DNA from: Arachis hypogaea
Taxonomy: Eukaryota > Streptophyta > Magnoliopsida > Fabales > Fabaceae
Assembly (NCBI RefSeq): GCF_003086295.3
Contig: NC_092050.1
Span: 145,297,699-145,361,698, forward strand
Direction: 5' to 3'
Length of the DNA: 64,000 nt
The notes beneath the pieces are model-generated. The model was not told where the DNA came from. It did no database searches and was given only the letters and a program-made list of their open reading frames with translations. Shown one piece after another: positions 54,636 through 64,000 of this stretch. Each line of letters starts with the position of its first letter. Positions within the stretch are counted from its first letter, which is position 1. The position numbers and the translations under genes were made by a program.

Positions 54636-55378
54636 CCTATATCTTTTAAAACAGACAGGATTACTTGGTTGTAAAGCTGCTGAAATATCTATAGAGCCTA
54701 ACTTAAAATTGAAGCCAGCTAAATCAGAAAATGTAATGGACAAAGCGAGATATCAGCGGTTGGTGGGAAGGCCAATCTATTTATCCCATACACATCCAGA
54801 TATAGCCTTTTCTATAAGCATGGTAAGTCAGTTTATGCATTCACCTGATCGAGAACACATGGATGTTGTCTTTAGAATTTTAAGGTACTTGAAGGGATCG
54901 CCTGGAAAAGGGTTACTCTACAAAAACTATGGACATCTTCAAATAGAAACCTATGTAGATTGGGCTGAGAATGTCATGGACTGAAGGTCAACATCTGAGT
55001 ATTGTACTTTTGTTGGAAGAAACCTGGTTAGTTGGAGGAGTAAAAAACAGAGTGTTGTGGCATGAAGTAGTGCAAAAGCTACGTTTAGAGCAGTGGCTAC
55101 AAGAACTAAAGGTTCCCATTTCTCTACCAATGAGGTTGTATTATGACAACAAATATGCAACTTCTATTGCTCATAATCCAGTTCCGCATGACAGAACTAA
55201 ACATGTCAAAATTGACAAGCATTTTATAAAGGAAAAGATTGAACGAGGACAAATTTGTATCTCATATGTTTCGACTACGGAACAATTAGCAGATGTTCTA
55301 ACTAAAGGATTACTCAAAAAGACCTTTGATAGCATAATAAGCAAGCTGTTAATGAAGGATATCTTCAAGCCAGCTTGA
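54636..55378 (+). pseudogene. Copia RT C-terminus and RNase H remnant
   Basis: Continues the copia pol after the insertion: [37 protein letters not shown], then RNase H with [12 protein letters not shown], a stop, a shift, and a last open part (LYYDNKYATSIAHNPVPHDR, KHVKIDKHFIKEK, VSTTEQLADVLTKGL) ending at 55378. It is followed by a purine-rich gaagaggagta PPT at 55377-55387. Confidence 0.85.
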
Positions 55379-55388
55379 AGAGGAGTAT

Positions 55389-55633
55389 TGACTAGATCAA
55401 ATCAAAATCAGATTATTAATTTCTTTCATGAATCTTTTATGTAAATAGAATTAATTATAATATCTTTTTCTTTTTAGTTTAGCTTAATTTTAAAAATTTT
55501 ATGATTAAAAATTTTTCTTTTATTTTAGGCTAATATTTTTCTTATTTTCTAATTATTTTTTTTTCTTTAATTCTTCTACAAAGAAAATGATTCCTTATAC
55601 ATTTGATATAACATAATATTCAAACACTTCAAG
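55389..55633 (+). repeat. Copia 3' LTR (uninterrupted)
   Basis: 245 bp starting TGACTAGATC. It gives the uninterrupted sequence (attataatatcttttt) against which the Tat insertion in the 5' LTR can be read. Confidence 0.85.
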
Positions 55634-56334
55634 TTTTCTATTTCGTTGTGCTTTATATTCTTTTGAAGATATATAAACATACATAAATGGAGGCACTTGC
55701 TATTATCTTTTAACAAAAAGTTTGAAAAGTCAGGAGCTTCTTGCCACTTAAATATTCATTATGTTTTGCATTTTATATTAATCCGTTTGCGATGATGAAT
55801 ACCTATCTTCAGCCTCGGCTTATGATATGTTCAATTTATAATACAATTACTAGTGTTATGGGCCAAGAAAATGTCGATTGAATAAGGTTTGAAAGAATGT
55901 GAGAAGGAAGAAAACACAGAGAAAGAATGGAGAATTTAGAGGGAAAGATAGGAAATGTATGGTCTGCATTACTAGTGAGTGTTATAGTGAGCTTATCGCT
56001 AATCTGTGCTTATATATAGAGGAGTAGCTTGTTGTGCAAGCTAGTACAAAAGGTAGAACAGTCCCTTCATTCTTAAGTTTCTCTCATAACTAACTTACAG
56101 CTGTCCTATCGTAGCTGGCACTGTTCTAACAACCAACATTTCTCTCATAACTAATTCTTGTATCTCTTGTCTAGACTTTACCAACTCACTCTATTATGAT
56201 TAATGGTCTTTGGTAACAAATGATAAAATCTTTGAATTTTTTAGTTATATAAAAGGATGTGTAATCTTTGCTATTCTTCACAAATTTTTTCTATCCTTTT
56301 TGTGTCTCATATTTTTCACAAACACAAGGCATTA
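55634..56334. other. Spacer with LTR-like fragment
   Basis: Between about 55855 (tgttatgggc) and 56217 (ggtaaca) the sequence begins TG, ends CA, and has a TATA box (tatatataga, near 56012) and a purine-rich stretch. It could be a solo LTR of about 360 bp, but no target duplication is visible. A second TATA-like word (tatataaaa, 56246-56254) precedes the MuDRA fragment. Confidence 0.35.
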
Positions 56335-57129
56335 ATGGCCAGTAATAATCCATACATAGTTGTGCTTGTTTATCCCAATTGTCGTATGAGAAATGGCAAC
56401 AACAGGGTGACATTTGAGTGTGAGGATTCGATATTGTTTCGCACTCAGCGTGTGGAGACGTTGTCGGATTTGAAGAGTTTGATATTGAGCAAGCTCGGTG
56501 GTACACAAGCGAGGAAAATCGGAAGGGTGGTGTATAGATTGCTGGCACTCATGGGTAACGGAGTCTTCTGGTTTCGACTATTCTGACTTCTAGGGGACGA
56601 GCATGTGCGACTGATGTTCGACATCCATGGGAGGATCATGGTGGAGCAGGTAATGGAGCTTTCAGCAGAGGTGGGACACAGTGGTGGTGGGAGTTCCATA
56701 CACTCGACCTATGTACAGGACGACCAACCCCTCGCACCACCGCCCATTCATGTCGCCATTCCAGTAGATGAGGCAGAGGAAGGCGGGGAGGAGTCGGACG
56801 AGGATTACGTGGTGGATAGTGCGGACAGTGACTTGTCCGATAGTGGGGATGAGAATGAGTGTGTTCCGGAGACATCTGTTCAGACTGTGGCGCGCCATGT
56901 CCTACCTCCGCCTCACCCAATTCCAGTGCTTTCGGCAGTTCCATCTCACTATCACAGTCTGGATCTGGACGCCATGCATGAGAGGATTCCGTTTCTTGAC
57001 ACGGGTAAAGAGGACTACAACCTAGACGGCGGTGTAGAGTTTTGGGTCGGCCACAAGTTTAGAAGCCGAGAGGCAGTGCTTCAGGGTGTGAAGAACTACA
57101 GTATTCAGAGGAGTGCGGAGTACCGGGTG
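56335..57129 (+). pseudogene. MuDR-type transposase N-terminal fragment
   Basis: From ATG 56335 (MASNNPYIVVLVYPNC), the N-terminal beta-rich domain seen in plant MuDRA-like proteins runs to an in-frame TGA at 56584-56586. The frame continues (GDEHVRLMFDIHGRIMVEQV) through an acidic linker into the first half of the MuDR DNA-binding domain (FWVGHKFRSREAVLQGVKNY). At about 57129 (after EYRVI) similarity to the family stops, and the plus strand becomes the antisense of a plant-mobile-domain gene. The zinc-finger half, DDE catalytic domain and SWIM finger are missing, so there is no transposase activity. Confidence 0.8.
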
Positions 57130-57941
57130 ATCTGGCGGACAAGATCACGCAACCACACCAGTTTCAGCGTGAAGGACTCATTCCTCTGCGCAACCTGCTA
57201 TGCCGCCACCGGAGGCATGGCACCAAGCAGCTGCTCCACCATGGCCCACGTCTCTGTGCTGTACCACCTACCGAAGTCACGAAAGCATCCTCAATGGGGT
57301 TCCCGTGCAAGCGTAGACCTAGGTAGTACGCCACGTCCTGCAAGGTGATAGTGACCTCACCCCACGGGAGATGAAACGTGTGTGTCTCCAGACGCCATCG
57401 CTCAACGAGTGCCGAAATCAGGGAATTGTCAAAAGTGAAGTCCCTGAGGGGCAACGTGTCGCCGAATCCGGCATCAGCCAAATACGGGACGATGGCGTCC
57501 GATGGAGGAAGGGTATGGCTGACTCGCCGGAGCAGTAGAAGGCGAGGCCTCTACCGAATAAACAAAAAAATTTTAACTTATAAAGAGATAATCATAAATT
57601 TTTGTACTCTACTTAAGAACATAGTGCTATTTCTACTTAAGAACATACTTCCATGTCTCTAGTCTACACATGTCTCTAAATTACATATGTCAGTAAGCAA
57701 ATTCTAATTAAGTCATAACAATCTTACACAAGCAAATACAGTTCTAAATTCATCATACAGTCCAATCCCTAAAGCATTTTATTCATTGCTTGTCACTACA
57801 GGACTACCCTACCCTAACAATGTCCACATACTTAGATTAACCGAACAGAACGTAACTAACCTCGAAGTCGGCCGCCCCGGCGTAATGCGACGTCTTGCTC
57901 AGTCTGTTGATGTCCCCGTCGTTCCTTGCCTGGCGTGCCAT
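57115..57941 (-). pseudogene. Plant mobile domain (MAIN-like) gene fragment
   Basis: Exon 1 (57941-57861) encodes MARQARNDGDINRLSKTSHY... and ends at a GTTAGT donor. After an intron of 310 bp, exon 2 starts at 57550 and gives the plant-mobile-domain core: FDNSLISALVERWRLETHTF, then LPWGEVTITLQDVAYYLGLR. Near 57300 the frame must change to follow the family (CFRDFGRWY...WAMVEQLLG), and a TAG follows. The sequence ends abruptly near 57130 at the MuDRA junction. PMD proteins (MAIN/MAIL1) act in genome stability and silencing, and TE-borne copies are common in plants. This one is frameshifted and truncated. Confidence 0.78.
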
Positions 57942-58003
57942 CACCGTATCAGTCTCAAATATGGTAGGAAAGAGAAAAAGGAGAAGAGAAAGAAGTTGAC
58001 TAA

Positions 58004-58323
58004 GGTCCAGTTTGGGTAAACAATTTAGTTAAGTTACTTTTGAAGAAATAGCTTAAACGATAAATGCTTATATTAAAAGTAACTTATAAATAAGTTATTT
58101 TGTGTTTGATTTTTTAGTTCTAAAAGTACTTATTTTAAAAGAAAAGTGATAAAAAGCTTTTTGTTATGAGAGAAGTCATTTTTTTTTAACTTCTCCTTAA
58201 GCACCAAAATAGCTTTTTAGAAAGTTGCAATTTTGTTTTGAAAATTGTACCATACATTAATACTACACATTTTCATAAGTTAAAAGTTAAAAAAAGTCAC
58301 TTATGAACCTATCCAAATGGACC
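58004..58323. mobile_element. MITE, PIF/Harbinger (Tourist)-like
   Basis: The ends are inverted: ggtccagtttgggta at the left and the reverse complement of the right end, ggtccatttggata. Both sides are flanked by ctaa (58000-58003 and 58324-58327), consistent with a TAA-type duplication. About 320 bp, AT-rich, no coding capacity. Confidence 0.6.
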
Positions 58324-58389
58324 CTAAGTCAAAATAGGGCTTAAAGACACGCTGTAAACGACTTATACTTATAGGTGTGGTACAACCTT

Positions 58390-58501
58390 ATCTCGTTTAC
58401 AGTATAAACGAGATAGACATGATTCGGCTGACGTGTCATATCCCGTTTACACGGTAAACGAGATACATGAATTGTCATCTCGTTTACAGTGTAAACGAGA
58501 T
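58390..58501. repeat. Three 25-bp palindromes (ATCTCGTTTAC / GTAAACGAGAT)
   Basis: Dyads at 58390-58414, 58440-58464 and 58477-58501, each with 10-11 bp arms around a 3-5 bp centre. The third is perfect (11+3+11), the second has one C/T mismatch, the first a slightly shorter stem. They lie 3' of the plant-mobile-domain start, probably within the terminal region of the MULE-type composite. Confidence 0.9.
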
Positions 58502-58699
58502 ATGATTAGAGAATGCAAAACTTTAAATATTTTTAAAATTATTTTTTTCGGTAATTATTACTTTTATTTTATTTATTTAAATAAAAAATCCTAAAATATT
58601 TTCTAATTTTGTTGAGTCCTAAACAGTAAACATGAAATTGTTGAATTTTGCTTGTTACAATTAAATCTACTAGTGTTATTGTTTTATAAGAGTTAGACA
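58502..58699. other. AT-rich junction before duplication copy 2
   Basis: Short AT-rich stretch without recognisable features. Similarity to the other copy begins near agttagacac (58691). Confidence 0.5.
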
Positions 58700-58975
58700 C
58701 AATAATCCAATAAGAGAAATCTCCACCTCCTTAACCTTCTTTTTCCATTGACCATTACAACAAAAAATACAATTATCTTTCTTTTAGATAATAAGCTATG
58801 ATGTGCGAATAATCAGAAAATTATCTCCAATTTCATTAACATGGTTCTTTGCTTTGGTTTCATTCTCAACTATCAAGTCTCAACCTCTGTTTCATGACAG
58901 TGATTGTTTCCACCATTGAATTCGCTCTTTTCTCTTCCAACTCCTTCTTCTCATTTGATCGGATTTTACACAAAC

Positions 58976-60654
58976 ATGTTGCGTGCAGCATCATTTTCAT
59001 CACTCTCATTCTCCAGGTTCAACTTCTCTCTTCATATTGTGCCCTATGTTTTCCCTTTTCGCTTTCCTTCCCGTTCATGTTCAATGTCAAGCCTTCACTC
59101 TCATTCTGAGCTCACATCCCCTCGCCATGTTGATGAAGCTGTTGATTCCTTCACTCGCATGCTCTCTATGCGTCGCACTCCATCTATCATCCAATTTAAC
59201 CAGATTTTGGGGTCTCTTGCCAAGACGCACCATTTCCCAACCGCCATTTCCCTCTTTCAGCAATTGCAAACCAGGGGAATTGCGCCCAGCATAGTTACTA
59301 TGAATATTTTAATCAATTGTTGCTGCGGCATGGGTCGGATCACTCTCGCTTTCTCTATATTGGCCAAGATTTTCAGGATCAGTTTTCAGCCAAATACCAT
59401 AACATTGAATACACTCATTAAAGGTCTCTATCTCTGTGGTAATGTTGAAAAAGCACTGCACTTTCATGACAGAGTGCTGGCTCATGGATTTCACTTCGAC
59501 CAAGTCACTTATGCAACTTTGATCAACGGGCTCTGTAAGACCGGACACACAACAGCTGCTATTCAAGTGTTGAGAAAGATCCCACTGTATGGCATTGTTC
59601 CTAATGTCGTCATGTACAGCGCAATTATTGATAGCTTGTGCAAGGTTACGCTTGTAAGTGATGCTTTTCATTTATACTCTGAAATGCTTGCTAAGGGAAT
59701 CTCTCCCGATGTTATCACGTATAACACTCTAATTTATGGATTGTGCCTTGCCGGCCAACTTAAGGATGCCATTGATTTACTAAATCATATGATGCTGAAA
59801 AACATTACTCCAGATGCTCGTACCTATAGTTCTTTGATTGATGGACTATGTAAGGAGGGAAATATGAAAGATGCTAAGAGTGTGTTGGCTGTGATGAGAA
59901 AAGTTGCTGTGGAACCGTGGTTACTTATAATTGTTTAATGGATGGGTATTGTTTGGTTAACGAATTAAACAAGGCAAAATGTATATTTGACACCATGGCC
60001 CAGATAGGAATGGCTCCTGATATACAAAGTTACAATATTATTATTAATGGCTTGTGCAAAAGTAAATTGATGGATGATGCCTTGAATCTCTTTGAAGAGA
60101 TGCGTCGCAAGAACTTGGTTCTTGACACGGTAACTTACAATACTCTAATTGATGGCTTGGGAAAATCAAGGAGAATCTCTTGTGCTTCAAAGCTTCTTGT
60201 TGAGATGCATAATAAAGGTCAACCTGCTGATATAATCACTTACAATTCCTTGTTGGATGGGATGTTTAATATCAAACAACTTGACAAGGCACTTATGTTA
60301 TTTATTGAGATGAAAGAGAGTGGCATTGATCCAAATATATGCACGTACAGTATACTTATCGATGGCCTATGTAAAAGTGGAAGACTTATGGATGCAAAAG
60401 AGATTTTTCAAGATCTTTCCATTAAAAACCATCGTCCAAATGTGAGGACATACACTATTATGATCAATGGGCTCTGCAAAGAGGGCTTATTTGAAGAAGC
60501 ATTGGCCCTGCTGTCAGAAATAGAATACAATGGTTGCTTACCAAATGCTGTGACTTTTGAAATCGTTATTCGTGCTTTGTTCGAAAAAGGTGAGAATGAC
60601 ATGGCGGAGAAACTTCTTCGGGAAATGATTGCTAGAGGCTTATTGAATGGATGA
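58976..60654 (+). pseudogene. RFL-type PPR gene, copy 2, frameshifted
   Basis: Same structure as copy 1 from MLRAASFSS on, with small in-frame indels in the targeting region (extra SSLSF, loss near SLHIVPY). After residue about 314 the sequence gtggaaccgtgg lacks four bases present in copy 1 (gtggaaccaactgtgg). This shifts the frame at about 59916, giving a stop at 59936-59938. The remaining repeats are intact in the new frame (from about 59917) to the stop at 60654. A shortened protein of about 320 residues with roughly eight PPR motifs could be made, but the full-length protein cannot. The clean downstream frame shows the lesion is recent. Confidence 0.9.
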
Positions 60655-61020
60655 AAAGAGATAAGATACATCAACTCAAATTAAAATCACATCTCTATTG
60701 TTGCTGAATGTGTATCGTAGTTCTCTAAATTCTGAATCTGTTGGGTCAGAGGACTTTGGCAATGCCATAACATCAATACCACTGATGTCTTGACTATCTC
60801 ATTTTTATTCAATTAAGTTTAAACTTTCAATGTTTGCAATTGCTATCATCCTTTTTCATTCCACTATGCTTTATTGATTCTTTAGAGGATATTTCTCGTT
60901 GTAGCTTACAGGTTAAGTGTTTAAGATCTCTCTATAGTAACTAATAGTTATTTACTGTTATCCTATGAGACCATATATTTTAACTATTATCATGCTACAA
61001 ACTAAGAAAAACAAAAAAGA
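60655..61020. other. Spacer between PPR copy 2 and kinase pseudogene copy 2
   Basis: Collinear with 19014-19379 of copy 1; no separate feature. Confidence 0.6.
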
Positions 61021-63665
61021 GGTTTACAAACATTTGCAAATCCATTTGCAAAAAGTTCCCCTGCCGTGCGCAGAACGAAAGTCAAAGATGTTTCATTATA
61101 TATGATTGATGCTGCCAAGGAAAATGCTCACTTAGCTCAAAAACTACATGATGTTCTACTTGAAAGTGGTGTCATTGCTCCTCCAAATTTATTTTCTGAA
61201 ATTTATAACGGGTTAGGCTCCCCAACTGAAGAAAAAGATGAACACAAACCAGAAAGTGGACAAGAGACTACTTTGCCTCACCACAGAGTTCATCCGAAAG
61301 GAAGTTCAAGCAGCCAGCCAGAGCACTCTAAGCCTGTTGAAGGTTTAGGAATAAACCACCTTCTTGATCCGAAGTTAGCAGCTGTACAACATACACCATC
61401 CCAGGTAACATATGGGAAAAATATTCCAGTTGCGGCGGCTGCAGCAGCAGCTGCTGCTGTTGTTGCTACCTCTATGGTAGGTGCTGTAGCAAAGTCAAAC
61501 ACTGACTCGAACATTGAGCTTCCCGTAGCTGCAGCGGCCACTGCAACTGCTGCAGCTGTAGTAGCAACCACTGCAGCTGTCAGCAAACAGTATGAGCAAG
61601 GCAGTCGAAGTGACGGACACATGGATGGCACTGGTTATGAGCCGAAGGGTAGAATATTGTGTTAGGAGCAAATTCAGGTGATAGAATATCTGATAGATCT
61701 ATAGTAAGCAATGACAGTATAAAATCTGATTTTATATTAGATGATGTTGCTGAATATGACATTCCGTTGGAGGAAATCACACTGGCTGAACGTATCGGAC
61801 TTGGTATTAAGTGTACTTTGCTCTATCAGATTTGGTTACATTCTTTTGTTAGATGGTGTTGTTTATAATTTTATACATATAAATTCCCATATGATGACTA
61901 AAATTACATTTTGGTGGCCTATTTTTTGCATTTAGGATCGTATGGGGAGGTATACCGTGGTGAATGGCGTGGAACAGTGAGTTTTATTCCTACTCAGGCA
62001 TACATTCCATATCCATCTTACAATTCAAATTGTATTTTCAACAAACAAATTATAAAATGTAATTTTTTTCTTAACTGAGCAAGGCCCAAGAAATTTTTGG
62101 CTTCAGTTTCATTTTTACCCTTAACAAAAGTAATCAATACCTTATACTTGACTACGTTTCATGCTTGTCATTTTTTGTTGTGTTTTTCTGTTAGGCTGTA
62201 GGTTTTTGAATTCTTTCATTTACATCAGGTCTCTGCTTTGGTTTGTAGGAAGTTGCTGTAAAAAGATTTCTTGATCAAGATATATCTGGTGAATGACTTG
62301 AAGAATTCAAAAGTGAGGTAATATTTCATTAGTGTCTCTTTTTGTAGTTTCTACTCATATGTTTATCTTTGTTGATGAATGATTTCATTTAGTACACATT
62401 TACAACTATCAGATGTGATTTTTATGCTCCATAATGACATATCAGATAGCTGCAATACTTTATTTAGATTGTTACTGTATTTGTCCCAGGCTAATTATAA
62501 GTTTGGATTAAATACTTTGTCCTTTTGAATTGCATTTTTTTAGAAGTTCTTGATGAAGATTGACCATTTCAAAGCTCTTTGATGTAATCCTTGTTTTATT
62601 TCTCCAACATTTTATAGCTTCTATTGTTGTTATATACTTTCATCTTGTGTGCTTCTCTCTATGAATAGATTTCCTAATGCAATTTGAGAATATAGTGGTG
62701 CATGAATATGTATATAAGAGAACATATATATATGGAAAGAATATATTAAATGGGGACTAAGAAGTAGGGTTAGCACATTGGAGTTATTTAGTTCATGTAG
62801 TTGACTATACTTATTCAAAAAAAGGATTTTGTTTAATTCTTTTATGAATGCCAAAACTAGTTGTGCATTTTCATGAATTTATATGATTTTGCTGCATATT
62901 TAACATATGATGTAAGTTGCCATAGGTTCAAATAATGAAAAGACTGAGGCATCCAAATGTTGTTCTCTTCATGGGAGCAGTTACTCGACCTCCGAATCTT
63001 TCTGTTGTTACTGAGTTTCTTCCCAGGTAACTTAAGGTTCCTTATTTCCTGAGATTCATATGAGACTGTGGATTGCAAATAGATGTTAGTATATGGTACA
63101 GAATAGTGCTATGCAGGCCAAAAAGATTACTTCTAAATGAACATCTAAAATATTTGATGTATGCTGTTAATAGCTCAAATGTCAATTTAGAAGTAATAAG
63201 CAAAAATAAGATGAAAGTTTCAGTTATTATTTGGTTAATTTAGACACAATTTACCTTACTAAATATTGTGTTATTGTGTTAGACTCTTACACTTTTCCAG
63301 GATTTTTTTTTATTTTGATTAATGTTGTTCTGGACGGATTACTTTTAATGACTCTGAAGTCTGAACTGTATATTTCCTATGCACAGGAAGTTTGTACAGA
63401 CTAATTCATCGACCGAACAATCAATTAGATGAGCGAAGGCGGTTGAGGATGGCCCTTGATACTGTAAGAATCTGTTTTCTTTTCTTGCAATGTAGTTTCA
63501 TTAAGTAAATTATTGCGATAATCAGTGAAATTCAGTTGATGTGACATATATCTCTTGAATCTTCAGGCCCGAGGAATGAACTATTTGCACAACTGCACTC
63601 CAGTGATTGTACACCGTGATTTGAAGTCACCAAATCATCTTGTTGATAAAAATTGGGTTGTGAAA
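61021..63665 (+). pseudogene. Raf-like MAPKKK pseudogene (SIS8/M3K-delta type), copy 2
   Basis: Exons: about 61021-61803, 61936-61976, 62249-62317, then homologues of the later copy 1 exons near 62925-63026, 63387-63464 and 63567-63665. The pre-kinase region is in better shape than in copy 1 (VRRTKVKDVSLYMIDAAKEN, Ala-rich stretch). Around 61650 a 13-bp loss breaks the frame, and TGA at 62294-62296 is the same stop as in copy 1. This copy keeps the Arg codon in ARGMNYLHN (copy 1 has TGA) and the Lys in VAVKRF. It also ends right after WVVK, with no DFG or C-lobe exons in the remaining 335 bp. Confidence 0.9.
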
Positions 63666-64000
63666 GTGCCAACTAATTGTCATGATTCAATTTTCTTGAT
63701 GGCATGCTGAATGCTCCTTGTAGATATGGTTTATTTATTTTTTTTCACTCTTTCTTTTTTTTTATTTCCCTGTAGATATGGTTTAATTTTATCTTCTCCA
63801 CTCCCAATTGTTGTTGCTAGCACACGCTAACTATTGCTCTCAGAAAAAATGCTTCTAATTAGAGTTTAATTTCACAGACCATTAGAAAGTATTAAGTCCT
63901 TGACCATCAATAGTGGTTGATTTTGCAGATTGAAAGCTTCAGATGGAGGGACAACACAAGGATGTGGAGGAGCAAGTTAAGGATCGCTGAAGATTCGAAT
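63666..64000. other. Right end of window
   Basis: About 70 bp still belong to the duplication. The rest is T-rich and ends in a purine-rich stretch without recognised coding content. The missing kinase exons are not here. Confidence 0.5.

Larger units (their letters stand above)
22657..55633 (+). mobile_element. Old degenerate Ty1/copia element, interrupted by two younger LTR elements
   Basis: The 5' LTR is split into 22657-22729 and 40246-40416 (about 244 bp together); the 3' LTR is 55389-55633 (245 bp). After removing the insertions the order is LTR, initiator-Met-type primer site (tggtatcagagc at 40418), gag, protease, integrase, RT, RNase H, LTR, which is the copia order. Own sequence is only about 4.9 kb. 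The two LTRs differ visibly more than those of the nested elements (for example about 6 differences in the first 72 bp), and the coding part has many stops, so this is the oldest layer. The canonical TG at the left LTR start has become TC. Its own target duplication is uncertain (ttttt/ttttc). Confidence 0.88.
58700..63735 (+). repeat. Segmental duplication, copy 2 (PPR pseudogene + kinase pseudogene)
   Basis: Collinear with 17061-22125. The start caataatcc (58700-58708) is the MULE-free version of the insertion site. Copy 2 has small indels relative to copy 1 in both genes, and a local doubling of tgtagatatggttta near 63717-63784. Confidence 0.92.

Noticed and set aside
55855..56217. Possible solo LTR (TG...CA with TATA box)
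   Set aside because: No 5-bp target duplication and no matching second LTR in the window, so it is listed only as a spacer note at low confidence.
1..64000. tRNA or rRNA genes
   Set aside because: No cloverleaf or rRNA motifs were noticed. The tRNA-Asp-like words at 23264, 33779 and near the LTRs are primer binding sites only. A tRNAscan-SE run would settle this.

Overview
The window is nuclear DNA of a flowering plant. It has GT-AG introns, AT-rich spacers, a chloroplast-targeted CRM protein, a Restorer-of-fertility-like PPR gene and stacked Ty3/Ty1 LTR retrotransposons. The repeat families, especially a retrotransposon filled with GGCGTTSAACGCC palindromes, look like those I remember from peanut (Arachis); that assignment is recognition, not something computed here.

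Layout. (1) 192-5860 (+): last seven exons of a multi-C2-domain synaptotagmin-like membrane protein (NTMC2T3/SYTF type), running in from the left. (2) 7723-13035 (+): complete nine-exon CRM-domain chloroplast intron-splicing factor (CFM3 type, about 867 aa). (3) 15870-17060: Mutator-like element with long terminal inverted repeats and a 9-bp target duplication, carrying a broken GRF zinc-finger gene. (4) 17061-22125: intact RFL-type PPR gene followed by a truncated Raf-like MAPKKK pseudogene. (5) 22657-55633: an old, degenerate Ty1/copia element opened by two later insertions. A Tat-type Ty3/gypsy element (22730-40240) sits in its 5' LTR, and an Athila-like Ty3/gypsy element (44053-54630) sits in its reverse transcriptase/RNase H region. 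The Tat element was itself opened by a non-autonomous LTR element (27286-35305, minus strand). Exact 5-bp target duplications (ataat, tacat, atgga) establish the three secondary insertions. (6) 56335-58501: remains of a MULE-type composite, a MuDRA N-terminal fragment joined tail-to-tail to a plant-mobile-domain gene fragment, with a MITE and three 25-bp palindromes. (7) 58700-63735: a second copy of the PPR plus kinase segment. Its PPR gene is broken by a 4-bp deletion and it lacks the MULE, so it provides the empty site.

The most unusual signal is in the Athila-like element. A 13-bp palindrome is iterated at a regular 30-31 bp spacing in four separate places: both LTRs, the gag/pol coding region and the region after pol. 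About 22 to 24 sites are involved, and the spacing is close to three DNA helical turns. The non-autonomous element has a different CpG-rich dyad array in equivalent places. The two elements also share hairpin modules next to their polypurine tracts. These look like conserved cis-acting elements not explained by protein coding.

Independent cellular genes likely to be functional are the C2 gene, the CRM gene and PPR copy 1. Everything else that resembles coding sequence belongs to mobile elements or is broken.
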